Below are positions 1 to 7,843 of a DNA stretch of 20,749 nucleotides, in pieces. The notes beneath the pieces were generated by a model. It was given only the letters and a program-made list of their open reading frames with translations. It made no database searches and had not been told where the DNA came from. The first letter of the stretch is position 1. Each line of letters opens with the position of its first letter. Made by a program: the position numbers and the translations under genes. The DNA is from an uncultured Collinsella sp. (GTDB lineage Bacteria > Actinomycetota > Coriobacteriia > Coriobacteriales > Coriobacteriaceae). Location of the stretch: the NCBI GenBank assembly GCA_902470905.1, contig CABRIC010000037.1:1-20749 (forward strand), written 5' to 3'.

Positions 1-130
1 CCAGGCCCGATTTTGCCTCTTGACAATGTCCTGCTCATATTAAAAGGAACGTCCCCAAGTGCCAACAACGGAAGCGCCGATGTTTTGGCAATAACAGCGA
101 GCGGGTCGCATTTGAGACAAGGTGACGTGA

Positions 131-164
131 AACGAAAGGGCGCTGACCTTCTGGTCGCGCCCTT
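131..164 (-). terminator. Rho-independent terminator of tyrS
   Basis: On the minus strand an inverted repeat forms a 12-bp stem (8 bp AAGGGCGC/GCGCCCTT, one bulged base, then 4 bp GACC/GGTC) around a 4-base loop, and is followed by a T-rich stretch (TTTCGTTT). It lies about 75 bases past the tyrS stop codon and is the only candidate end for the U32-tyrS transcript. The rest of 1-238 shows no supportable gene. Confidence 0.75.
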
Positions 165-238
165 GAAGTTGAACGTCAGATTGTCCAAATGCGGCCCGCG
201 CAGCGTCGGCCGGTCCGCCATTCGGTAGAACGGCGGAA

Positions 239-1450
239 CTAAATCAACTTAAAGCCCTTGCGCTTGCCTACGGAGAGGGTGTCGCCCAGTTTGAGGGCGC
301 TGGGGTCGATGTTGTAGCTCTTGGGAGCCACGGCCTTGCCGTTGATCTTGACGCCGCCGCCGTCGATGTCGCGGCGGGCCTGACCGGCGCTGGCCGAAAG
401 GCCCAGGTCCTTGAGCAGGCCGGCGAGGTAGATCTGGCCCTCGTCGTTGACGGTCAGCTCGACATGCTTCTCGGGGAAGTCGGCGAGCTGGCCCTCCTTG
501 AACACGCGGTCGAACTCGGCCTGGGCCTCGTCGCCGGCACCGGCGCCGTGGTAGGTATCGCACAGATCGCGGCCCAGAGCGCGCTTGAGCTCGTAGGGGT
601 CGGCGGAACCGTCGGCCAGGGCGGCGTCGATCTTGTCGACCTCGGCCGGGGTGAGCGAGCTCGCCAGACGATAGTACTTACCGATCATCTCGTCGGGGAT
701 GGACATGGTCTTGCCGAACATATCCTTGGGCGCGTCGGTCAGGCCGATGTAGTTACCGTAGGACTTGGACATCTTACGTACGCCATCGGTGCCCTCGAGC
801 AGCGGCATGGTGAGCGCGATCTGGGGCTCCATGCCCATCTTCTCCATGAGCTCACGGCCAGCGAGCAGGTTGAAGAGCTGATCGGTGCCGCCCATCTCCA
901 CGTCGGCCTTGATCTGCACGGAGTCGAAAGCCTGCATCACGGGATACAGGAACTCATGCAGGGCGATCGGCGTCTGAGACTGGTAGCGCTTGGTAAAGTC
1001 GTCGCGCTCAAGAATGCGGGCGACGGTGAACTTGGAGCACACCTGCAGCAGGCCGGCCAGGTCCATCGAAAGGATCCAGTCGCCGTTGTGCACGATGGTG
1101 GTCTTCTCGGGATCCAGGATCTTCATGGCCTGGCTCACGTAGGTCTCGGCATTGGCCTCAATCTGCTCCTGCGAAAGCTGCGGACGGGTGGAATTCTTGC
1201 CCGAAGGGTCGCCGATCAGCGCGGTGCCGTTGCCGATGATGAGGGTGACGTTGTGGCCCAGGTCCTGGAACTGACGCATCTTGCGCAGGGGCACGGCGTG
1301 GCCCAGGTGCAGGTCGGGGCTGGTGGGATCGACGCCGAGCTTGATGTTGAGGGGCTCGCCCTTCTCAAGCTTCTTGCGAAGGTCGGCCTCGGGAACGATC
1401 TGCGCGGCGCCCGAGGTGATGATACGCATTTGCTCGTCAACAGACAGCAT
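239..1450 (-). CDS. tyrS: Tyrosine--tRNA ligase
   Basis: Class I aminoacyl-tRNA synthetase that joins tyrosine to tRNA-Tyr in the cytoplasm. The 403-residue product has the HIGH-type motif HLGH at about residues 48-51, the KMSKS motif at about 226-230 followed by YGN, and a C-terminal S4-type RNA-binding domain from about residue 340 (GLLKDLGLSASAGQARRDI). Length and the LGVDPTSPDLHLGH arrangement resemble the TyrZ-like branch of bacterial TyrRS. Start ATG at 1450 is preceded by AAGGAGG with a 7-base spacer. It lies 96 bases downstream of the U32 gene on the same strand, so co-transcription is possible; a hairpin sits in that gap just before the ribosome binding site. A terminator follows at 131-164. 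Identity is very secure. Confidence 0.97.
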   Translation of the reverse strand: MLSVDEQMRIITSGAAQIVPEADLRKKLEKGEPLNIKLGVDPTSPDLHLGHAVPLRKMRQFQDLGHNVTLIIGNGTALIGDPSGKNSTRPQLSQEQIEANAETYVSQAMKILDPEKTTIVHNGDWILSMDLAGLLQVCSKFTVARILERDDFTKRYQSQTPIALHEFLYPVMQAFDSVQIKADVEMGGTDQLFNLLAGRELMEKMGMEPQIALTMPLLEGTDGVRKMSKSYGNYIGLTDAPKDMFGKTMSIPDEMIGKYYRLASSLTPAEVDKIDAALADGSADPYELKRALGRDLCDTYHGAGAGDEAQAEFDRVFKEGQLADFPEKHVELTVNDEGQIYLAGLLKDLGLSASAGQARRDIDGGGVKINGKAVAPKSYNIDPSALKLGDTLSVGKRKGFKLI

Positions 1451-1471
1451 TGGGTATCCTCCTTTTTCTAT

Positions 1472-1498
1472 AGCACCCTCGCCGAAAACGGCGGTGCT
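1472..1498 (-). promoter_or_regulatory. Hairpin in the tyrS 5' leader
   Basis: An interrupted inverted repeat (AGCAC ... CGCCG, AAAA loop, CGGCG GTGCT) makes a 10-bp stem with a 3-base bulge. It lies about 10 bases upstream of the tyrS ribosome binding site. On the minus strand no T-tract follows it, so it does not look like a terminator for the U32 gene; it may stabilise mRNA or modulate translation. The 96-base gap is too short for a full T-box. Confidence 0.4.
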
Positions 1499-1546
1499 GG
1501 AAGTCCATAAACTCTCTTATGATAACAAACTGACGCGACGCGGCAC

Positions 1547-3505
1547 CTACGACAGGAAAATCCTCGTCCTGCCGCATGCGTCAATGGCAACTGGCAGACG
1601 TGTACCGTCACGCTCGACCAGATAGCGTACCTGCCGACGACGCAAGCAGTCGCGGCAACGAACCTGTCCCGTCGCATCGGTGGCGCAGACGCCCTCGGCG
1701 GTCAGCAGGCAGTGCTCGCACACCATAAGCTCGGGACGGTCGGCGTCGACCGGACCCAAGACGCCGGGTTCAGCAGCCAGCTCGGCAATACGCTCCGCAT
1801 CATTGCCGAGCAACTCGGCCGGCAAGTACACCCGCCCCGCACCGAATCCGCGCAGCCAGGTAAGCGTGGCCCGATTCGCGCAGAACACCGGCGCCGCCAC
1901 GTCAAACGTCACGCCCAGCTCGCGAGCGATCGCCACCTGCCCCAGGTTGCGGCAGACGATGCGCCCGGCACGCTGCATCAGTGAGCGGGTCCGGTCAGCG
2001 TCACTCGCGCGGCACACCTCGTCAAGCACCACAACGGCGTCGGACAAATCGAGTTCTCCGCGCGGGTCGGCATCCATCAGCTGCCAAGCAAAAACCATGC
2101 GAGTGGGAACCGCGCACTCCACCAACTCCGTCGATGCACCGCCATCCACCGCAACGCCCTCAAAGGGCAGCACTTCAACGGCACGCTCAACGGGCGCAAT
2201 CGCATCCGCCTCGGCCCGCATGCGCTCCAACACCGCCGCCGTCTGATCCAACACGCCGGCGCTGCGAATCAGGTACACCTCGCAGCCCGCGTCCACCTTA
2301 CGCTTGCAATGCACGACGATGCGCTTCCCCGCTGCTGCATCCACCGGGCAGGGCACCTGCGGCCAGCGCTTGGGCGCATCGGGACGCGCGTCGACACCCG
2401 GATAGAACCGAATCTCGAGCGTGTCACCCGCCGCCACGGCGGCGTCGAGCTCAACGGTCACCTCTTCGTGGCCCACAGCGACCAAACGCCCCACGCGCAC
2501 GCCCTGGTTAATTGCGCGTTCAAAACTCATAAGCTCCGCACCCGAGCGGCCTCGCAAATACGCGTCGGTAAACCCGCGGTTAAACGACCTTCCCAGCTCG
2601 CGCTCAAGCTCTTCCACGGCATCGGGGTCCCACGCGCCGTCGCACAGCATATCGAGTGCCCGGCGCCACACCCGCACCACGTTGAATACGTAATCGGGGT
2701 TCTTCATGCGCCCCTCGATCTTGAGCGACGCCACGCCGGCATCTACAAGCTCGGGCAGATGCGCAATACCCAGATAGTCGCGCGGACACAGCAGGCGATC
2801 TCCCTCGACGGCGGCAACACTCTGCCCAGCCTCGTCCACCAAGTCATAGGATAGACGGCACGGCTGCGTGCAATCACCGCGCATCGCAGAGCGGCCACGT
2901 CGAAGGGCAGAGAACTCGCACGCCCCCGAATAGCCGATGCAAATCGCACCGTGGCAGAATACCTCGATGGGCACACCCGTGGCACATAGCGCCGCAATCT
3001 CGTCGACCGTCAGCTCGCGTGCCGTCGTCACGCGCTCGACCCCCAGCTCATCGGCGGCAAGCCGCACGGCGCCTTCGCTATGAACGCCCGCCTGCGTAGA
3101 CAGGTGAATCTCGACCCCGGGAATCGCCGCGCGCAGCGCGCAGGCCAACCCGGCATCGGCGACAATCAGAGCATCGGCGCCCAGCTCCAGTGCATGAGCT
3201 CCCAACACCACCGCGTCGGACAACTCATCGTCAAACACGAACACGTTGAGCGTTACGTACACACGCACGCCATGGGCATGCGCCACGGCGCAGCCGCGCG
3301 CAAACTCGTTATCCGTAAAGCCATGGGCGCTCACACGGGCGTTAAAGCCGCCCAACCCCGCATAGATGGCATCGGCACCCGCGGCGATGGCCGCAAGCAT
3401 CTGGTCGAGCCCGCCCGCCGGCGCCAGCAACTCGGGCAGCGCCGCACCAGCAGCATCCAATCCAGTCTCGTATTGTCCGCTCGGCCCCATCGTCCGAATC
3501 GCCAT
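1547..3505 (-). CDS. U32-family protein (RlhA/TrhP-like RNA hydroxylation factor or collagenase-like peptidase)
   Basis: The 652-residue product belongs to family U32. It opens with LLAPAG at about residues 27-31, and carries the family signature CHGAICIGYSGAC at about 184-196 with RGDCTQPCR shortly after (about 209-217). The C-terminal part has four spaced cysteines (CEHC ... C ... CRDC, about 596-620), the usual place for the family's late Cys motif. Known relatives include RlhA (23S rRNA C2501 hydroxylation) and TrhP/TrhO-linked tRNA hydroxylation, where conserved Cys are thought to bind an Fe-S cluster; others are annotated as peptidases. Which substrate applies here is not visible. I chose ATG at 3505 because AAGGAG sits 7 bases upstream; the in-frame ATG at 3532 has no ribosome binding site. 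Divergent from the penicillin-binding protein gene across 162 bases; tyrS follows. Confidence 0.88.
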   Translation of the reverse strand: MAIRTMGPSGQYETGLDAAGAALPELLAPAGGLDQMLAAIAAGADAIYAGLGGFNARVSAHGFTDNEFARGCAVAHAHGVRVYVTLNVFVFDDELSDAVVLGAHALELGADALIVADAGLACALRAAIPGVEIHLSTQAGVHSEGAVRLAADELGVERVTTARELTVDEIAALCATGVPIEVFCHGAICIGYSGACEFSALRRGRSAMRGDCTQPCRLSYDLVDEAGQSVAAVEGDRLLCPRDYLGIAHLPELVDAGVASLKIEGRMKNPDYVFNVVRVWRRALDMLCDGAWDPDAVEELERELGRSFNRGFTDAYLRGRSGAELMSFERAINQGVRVGRLVAVGHEEVTVELDAAVAAGDTLEIRFYPGVDARPDAPKRWPQVPCPVDAAAGKRIVVHCKRKVDAGCEVYLIRSAGVLDQTAAVLERMRAEADAIAPVERAVEVLPFEGVAVDGGASTELVECAVPTRMVFAWQLMDADPRGELDLSDAVVVLDEVCRASDADRTRSLMQRAGRIVCRNLGQVAIARELGVTFDVAAPVFCANRATLTWLRGFGAGRVYLPAELLGNDAERIAELAAEPGVLGPVDADRPELMVCEHCLLTAEGVCATDATGQVRCRDCLRRRQVRYLVERDGTRLPVAIDACGRTRIFLS

Positions 3506-3667
3506 CGACAAACTCCTTACCAAGGTATGCATTCACTCTGAAAAATGCCGTCTTCCAGCATACACGAGGCATCGCGCGCCCCGTTTGGTTTATCGTGTAA
3601 TAACTTATGTCCATCCTGCCCCGACGGCACATCCACCGTCCGGCACGACATACCTGGAGGTCAATAT

Positions 3668-5884
3668 ATGGGTCCTCGCCAACGACAGGGACGCAGCCGT
3701 TCAAAGACGCATGCCCTGCCCATAATCTTGCTCTCGTTTTTGGGCTTTCTGCTGATTGCGGGCGTGGCATTTGGCATCGGCATGGTCGGCAACGTCAACC
3801 GCTGGCTGTCCGATCTGCCCGACTACACCGACGCCAACGCGTATCTGGTGAGCGAGCCCACCGAGATCGTCGACTGCAACGGCAACAAGATCGCGAGCTT
3901 CTACACGCAAAACCGCAAGTCCATCACCAAGGACGAGGTCTCCCCCTACGTGCTGCAGGGCACCGTTGACGTCGAGGACGAGCGCTTCTACGAGCACGGC
4001 GGTATCGACCTGTGGGGTATCGCGCGTGCTGCGGTGGCAACCCTCGGCGGCGGACACGAAGGCGCCTCGACTATCACCCAGCAGCTGGTGCGCAACACCA
4101 TCCTGCAGGAGGAGCAGTTCGACTCGACCATCGAGCGTAAAGTGCGCGAGGCCTACATCGCCGTCAAGATGGAGGACATGTACTCCAAAGACGAGATCCT
4201 CATGATGTACCTCAACACCATCTATTACGGTCACGGCGCCTACGGTATTGAGGCCGCCGCCGAGACCTACCTGTCCAAGAGCGCCGCCGACCTCACCCTG
4301 AGCGAGGCCGCGCTGCTCATCGGCCTTCCCAACTCGCCCTCGCAGTACGACCCCACGGTCAACCCCGACCTGGCGCTGTCCCGTCGCAACAAGGTCCTTG
4401 ACAACATGTTGCGCCTGGGCCACATCACGCAGGAGGAGCACGATGCCGCACAGGCCGAGCCCATCACCCTCAACGTGACCGAAATCTCGGGCAGCGGCGT
4501 CGACGTATACTCGCAGCCCTACTTTGTCGCCTATGTTAAGCAGCTGCTGGAGCAGGAGTTCTCGACCGACGTGCTCTTTAAGGGCGGCTTGACCGTCAAG
4601 ACCACCATCGACCCCACGATGCAGCAGGTGGCAGAGAATGCCGTCCGCGAGCAGCTCGACACGCTCTCGCTCGACGGCCTGGACATGGGCATGGTCGTCG
4701 TCGACCCCAAGACCGGCTACATCAAGTGCATGGTGGGCGGCTATGACTACAACGCCGACGAGAACCACGTAAACCATGCCACGGCCAAGCGTCCCGTCGG
4801 CTCCACCTTTAAGGCCTTTACGCTGGCAACTGCCATCCAAAACGGCATGAACCCCAACGTCACCCTCAACTGCAACTCGCCGCTCAAGGCCAAGGGCACC
4901 ACGACCGAGGTCCAAAACTACGCCAACCATAGCTATGGCAACATCACGCTTAAGCAGGCGACGGCATACTCCTCCAACACCGGCTACATCCAGGTGGCGG
5001 AAGCCGTCGGCAACAGCAAGATCATCTCACTCGTCAAAAAGCTCGGCATCGATCCCGCCAAGGACAACATCGAGGACGTTCCCGTCATGACGCTCGGCAC
5101 CGGCTCGATCTCGCCGCTCGAGATGGCCGCCGCCTACGCGACGTTTGCCAACGGCGGCTACTATCGCCAGCCGATCGCCATCACCGAGATTGACTCTCGT
5201 ACCGGTTCGGTGCTGTACCAGCACACGGACAATCCCTCACAGGTGCTTACCGAGGGCGAGGCCGCCGCGGTCACCGATGTTCTGTCCGGCGTCATGCAGG
5301 GCAGCGGTACGGGTGCTGCCGGCGCCTTGAGCGTCAACCAGCCCTATGCCGGCAAAACGGGCACCACCGACAACACCACCAACCTGTGGTTCTGCGGCTA
5401 TACCCCGCAGCTGGCGTGCGCCCTGTGGACCGGCTATTCCGCAGGTGAGATCCCCATCCAAAAATACGGCACGGACCTGCTGGGCGACAGCACCAACCTG
5501 CCTGTCTTTAAGCGGTTTATGAACACCGTTCTGACCGGTACCGAGCGCGAGGAGTTTGCGACCGGAACGGCGCCCACCTACAAGAACAACAGCGTCTGGA
5601 AGTTCTACGGCACCAACAACGCCAAGAAGACGGAGAACGACGACAAGGACGAGAACGAGGACGAAGAGGAAACTACCACAACGACTACCACGACGACCAC
5701 GACCACCGAGACCACGGGTGGCGACACCACCGGCGGCACCGGTACGACCGGTGGCTCGACGGGCGGCTCAAATGGTGGTTCGACCGGCGGCGATGGCGGC
5801 ACGCCTACGCCTACGCCTACGCCTACGCCTACGCCTACGCCCACTCCCGACCCCTCGCCCACGCCTGACGATACGGTCGGCTAG
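3668..5884 (+). CDS. Class A penicillin-binding protein, bifunctional transglycosylase/transpeptidase
   Basis: Peptidoglycan polymerase and cross-linker, 738 residues, anchored in the membrane. A basic N-terminus is followed by one hydrophobic segment at about 17-40. The GT51 glycosyltransferase domain shows EDERFYEHGG (catalytic Glu near 103) and GASTITQQL (about 132-140). The transpeptidase domain has all three motifs: STFK (379-382, nucleophile Ser379), SSN (435-437) and KTG (563-565). After about residue 655 comes an acidic linker, a run of 12 Thr, Gly/Thr/Ser repeats and a (TP)n stretch, probably extending into or across the wall. The start is ATG 3668 with GGAGG 7 bases upstream; 41 in-frame codons above it have no ribosome binding site and look non-coding. 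It is the only plus-strand gene, monocistronic, with its own terminator. Similar to PBP1a/PonA; the exact symbol is uncertain. Confidence 0.95.
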   Translation: MGPRQRQGRSRSKTHALPIILLSFLGFLLIAGVAFGIGMVGNVNRWLSDLPDYTDANAYLVSEPTEIVDCNGNKIASFYTQNRKSITKDEVSPYVLQGTVDVEDERFYEHGGIDLWGIARAAVATLGGGHEGASTITQQLVRNTILQEEQFDSTIERKVREAYIAVKMEDMYSKDEILMMYLNTIYYGHGAYGIEAAAETYLSKSAADLTLSEAALLIGLPNSPSQYDPTVNPDLALSRRNKVLDNMLRLGHITQEEHDAAQAEPITLNVTEISGSGVDVYSQPYFVAYVKQLLEQEFSTDVLFKGGLTVKTTIDPTMQQVAENAVREQLDTLSLDGLDMGMVVVDPKTGYIKCMVGGYDYNADENHVNHATAKRPVGSTFKAFTLATAIQNGMNPNVTLNCNSPLKAKGTTTEVQNYANHSYGNITLKQATAYSSNTGYIQVAEAVGNSKIISLVKKLGIDPAKDNIEDVPVMTLGTGSISPLEMAAAYATFANGGYYRQPIAITEIDSRTGSVLYQHTDNPSQVLTEGEAAAVTDVLSGVMQGSGTGAAGALSVNQPYAGKTGTTDNTTNLWFCGYTPQLACALWTGYSAGEIPIQKYGTDLLGDSTNLPVFKRFMNTVLTGTEREEFATGTAPTYKNNSVWKFYGTNNAKKTENDDKDENEDEEETTTTTTTTTTTTETTGGDTTGGTGTTGGSTGGSNGGSTGGDGGTPTPTPTPTPTPTPTPDPSPTPDDTVG
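5801..5842 (+). repeat. Hexanucleotide tandem repeat encoding (Thr-Pro)n
   Basis: Six perfect copies of ACGCCT followed by one ACGCCC copy, in frame within the penicillin-binding protein gene. Each unit encodes Thr-Pro. Because the unit is 6 bases, copy-number changes would lengthen or shorten the tail without a frameshift. Confidence 0.9.
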
Positions 5885-5906
5885 AAATCATCCGGCCATA
5901 AGCAAC

Positions 5907-5951
5907 AAGGCCCCCGAGCAGCTTATTAAACTGCTCGGGGGCCTTTTAGTT
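5907..5951 (+). terminator. Rho-independent terminator of the penicillin-binding protein gene
   Basis: A perfect 15-bp stem (AAGGCCCCCGAGCAG with its complement) around a 9-base loop is followed by a T-rich tail (TTTTAGTTT counting the stem end). It begins 23 bases after the stop codon. Confidence 0.92.
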
Positions 5952-5984
5952 TAAAGCGACCTGGTGGGCGGTCTTTATACCGGC

Positions 5985-6021
5985 AAACAAAAAAGGGGGT
6001 ACCGACCAACGTCGATACCCC
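5985..6021 (-). terminator. Rho-independent terminator of argR
   Basis: On the minus strand GGGGTA and CGAC pair with their complements (one mismatch between the two blocks, 4-base loop), and the stem runs into TTTTTTGTTTG. It lies about 50 bases past the argR stop. It faces the plus-strand terminator at 5907-5951, so the two convergent transcripts each have their own stop. Confidence 0.88.
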
Positions 6022-6071
6022 TTACAAGCCACTATGTCACGCACACAGTGCCGAGCGCACGACCCGCACGC

Positions 6072-6509
6072 CTACTTGCGAGAATTGCTCAGCTTATTGA
6101 TCAGCGCCTCAAGACGCTCGCCGTCCTCGGCCGTCTGGGCAATAACCAAAATCGTATCGTTGCCGGCAAGCGAGCCAAGCACATCGGGCAGCTCTGCCGC
6201 ATCAACGGCGGCGGCGATGCCGGAAGCCGTGCCAGGCTGAGCCTTGATCATAACCAGATTATCGGTGCGCAGAACGCCCGTTACGAGCTCGGAAACCATA
6301 CGCTGCAGGTGCAGGTCCTCTGCCAGAACATAGATGCCCTCAGGGAGCTTACGCAGCCCCATATCGGCAATATCGCGAGAGACAGTCGCCTGCGTGCAAT
6401 CAAAGCCCATAGCGCGGAGCTCATCGACCAGCACGCGCTGCGTGCGGACGTCCTTATTGCGCACAATATCTCTAATGGCATCCTGGCGCCCATTGCGTTT
6501 TTTAGCCAT
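6072..6509 (-). CDS. argR: Arginine repressor ArgR
   Basis: Hexameric transcription regulator that binds ARG boxes when arginine is present and controls arginine synthesis or breakdown. The 145-residue product has the winged-helix recognition segment TQATVSRDI at about 39-47 and the C-terminal oligomerisation/arginine-binding domain with GTASGIAAAVD (about 93-103) and AGNDTILVI (about 115-123). Start is ATG 6509 with GAGAGG 6-7 bases upstream; an upstream in-frame start at 6542 would add 11 residues with no family match. It is not beside arginine genes or recN, the common settings for argR. It has its own terminator, and the AT-rich upstream region (6510-6641) holds only a TGAATA half-site and no full ARG box that I can see. 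Confidence 0.93.
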   Translation of the reverse strand: MAKKRNGRQDAIRDIVRNKDVRTQRVLVDELRAMGFDCTQATVSRDIADMGLRKLPEGIYVLAEDLHLQRMVSELVTGVLRTDNLVMIKAQPGTASGIAAAVDAAELPDVLGSLAGNDTILVIAQTAEDGERLEALINKLSNSRK

Positions 6510-6601
6510 ACAAACCCTCTCTCCAAAAGATGGCGGAGACAATCAATCAGTGATTGAATAGTTTAACGCTATTTGAAGGCTTTTGTGTATAAGAACGCAT
6601 T

Positions 6602-6631
6602 TCGAAACAATTCTATGCAAATTTGTTTCGA
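6602..6631. repeat. Palindrome upstream of argR / downstream of the glycosyltransferase gene
   Basis: TCGAAACAA and TTGTTTCGA form a perfect 9-bp inverted repeat around 12 bases; two more pairs form if one T is bulged. It lies about 93 bases upstream of the argR start and 11 bases past the glycosyltransferase stop. No T-tract follows on the minus strand, so an operator or a weak 3'-end structure is equally possible. Confidence 0.5.
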
Positions 6632-6641
6632 GATGAGCCGT

Positions 6642-7724
6642 TTAGGCGGTTTTTGCGCCCGTCCGGTTAAGAAAAGCCGCCAGATGCGTACACATCACGC
6701 AGCGCGCGGGCTTGGCGCTGGCGATCGGCCCAAACAACAGACCGAGCCCCCGATGGTTATCCTTGAGCGCGGCGACCATCTGACGGGTTCGAGGCGCCTC
6801 GAGCATATCACGCATGCGGGCGGAACGCTCGATTGACGACACCCCATGCGGGCTCAGACACAAATTCTCGATGCAGGCGACCAGTCCGGCAAAGTAGAAC
6901 TTTTGGCTTGCCAGCTTGAGCCGACCACCGCTATCTGCTTCCGAGAGTGAGTCCGCAAGCTCGTCGAGTGCTCGGATGTCATCGGATACCTTGGCATACA
7001 TGGTGGGATCAAAGGCATCTGTAAGCTTGGGTGCCGCCGCGTGGAAACAAGCATCGCCGCAGCCGGACACGCATCGTGCCTGCGAGAGAGCATATGCCAT
7101 AAACTCAACCGTACGGTACGCCTTGCCGTGCGACAGGCATGCCTCAAACAGCGGACGGCTATACATCACGCCAGAGACTTGAGCAACCAAGCCGCCTAAA
7201 ATCAACTGGGGCAGCCCGGTCACCATCGAAGATTTGCTATCAATGGAAATATGAGTAGCATCCAAGACGCGCGAATGGCGCTCTCGATGTGCATCATAGC
7301 GGTCGAGCGACACCGTGGGGAACACTATGTCTGCCGCAGTATCGCACGCGATATCGACCATCTTGGAAAGGGACTGCGGAGCTAACCACTCATCGGCGTT
7401 CATAGCGATGATTTGAGAGCCACGCGAGGCAGCAAAACCGGCACGAAGACAAGCACCGCGCTTCGCGTCCTCGACGTCAATCAAATCAATATGAATGTCT
7501 CTGCCGGCGGCAACTTCGAGCGAATAGCGCACACCGGCTACCACGCCGCGGCAAACGACGACAATTTGCAAATCGTAGAGGTCTTGGTTCTGGACACTCT
7601 CGAGAGCGCGCATCGCATAACTGGGCGAACCCTCAACAATCAGGATCACCGAAAGTCGCGGATGCGAACCACGTCGAACCAAGTTTTCCGTCCTCTCGAC
7701 AGCTAGTAACAAACTGTCGTTCAT
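6642..7724 (-). CDS. Family-2-like (GT-A fold) glycosyltransferase, substrate unknown
   Basis: The 360-residue product has the start of a GT-A fold: RLSVILIVEGSPSYAMRALE at about 23-42, followed by SVQNQ, as in family-2 glycosyltransferases. NADEWL at about 109-114 stands where the metal-binding DxD-type motif is expected. The remaining about 240 residues match nothing I recognise and contain several cysteines (CVSGCGDAC). No membrane segment is evident, so it is probably cytoplasmic, using a nucleotide-sugar. Start ATG 7724 was preferred because GGGG lies about 8 bases upstream; the TTG at 7739 has no ribosome binding site. It stands between truA and argR on the same strand with no sugar-pathway partner, so acceptor and product cannot be inferred. 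A degenerate or non-enzymatic role is possible given the imperfect DxD. Confidence 0.7.
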   Translation of the reverse strand: MNDSLLLAVERTENLVRRGSHPRLSVILIVEGSPSYAMRALESVQNQDLYDLQIVVVCRGVVAGVRYSLEVAAGRDIHIDLIDVEDAKRGACLRAGFAASRGSQIIAMNADEWLAPQSLSKMVDIACDTAADIVFPTVSLDRYDAHRERHSRVLDATHISIDSKSSMVTGLPQLILGGLVAQVSGVMYSRPLFEACLSHGKAYRTVEFMAYALSQARCVSGCGDACFHAAAPKLTDAFDPTMYAKVSDDIRALDELADSLSEADSGGRLKLASQKFYFAGLVACIENLCLSPHGVSSIERSARMRDMLEAPRTRQMVAALKDNHRGLGLLFGPIASAKPARCVMCTHLAAFLNRTGAKTA

Positions 7725-7843
7725 GGTACACCCCGTCAATTAATGCGGGCGGTCGCCCGCCGCGATGCACGTCAAGAACAGATGTTGCACACGCCCCGCC
7801 CACAGGCGCCGCGCGCAAAGACCGCCGTCAGGCAGCCACTTCC

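Noticed and set aside
13..228. 71-codon plus-strand open frame at the window start
   Set aside because: It starts at TTG without a convincing ribosome binding site, runs straight through the tyrS terminator stem and resembles no family.
223..237. CGGTAGAACGGCGGA, identical to part of the D-arm/anticodon-stem region of bacterial tRNA-Asn as I recall it
   Set aside because: No anticodon loop, T-arm or acceptor stem follows; the sequence runs into the tyrS coding end. It is more likely chance or part of the small TCCGCC/GGCGGA inverted repeat at 214-237.
464..1510. Long plus-strand open frame (348 codons) opposite tyrS
   Set aside because: It is the mirror of a high-GC gene; the translation is Gly/Leu/Val-rich with no recognisable domain and no ribosome binding site. 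The same applies to the long frames opposite rpoA/rplQ (8746-10197), secY (13569-14954) and rplF/rpsH (16551-17864).
1451..1546. T-box riboswitch before tyrS (AGGGTG is seen in the leader hairpin)
   Set aside because: The leader is only 96 bases and lacks a stem I specifier and the full AGGGTGGNACCGCG box.
3506..3667. Divergent promoters between the U32 and penicillin-binding protein genes
   Set aside because: Promoters must exist here, but I could not find a -35/-10 pair with acceptable match and spacing on either strand, so none is listed.
7745..7760. GC-rich hairpin GCGGGC/GCCCGC as truA terminator
   Set aside because: The stem is only 6 bp and the following ATTAATT is not a T-tract; it could arise by chance at this GC content.
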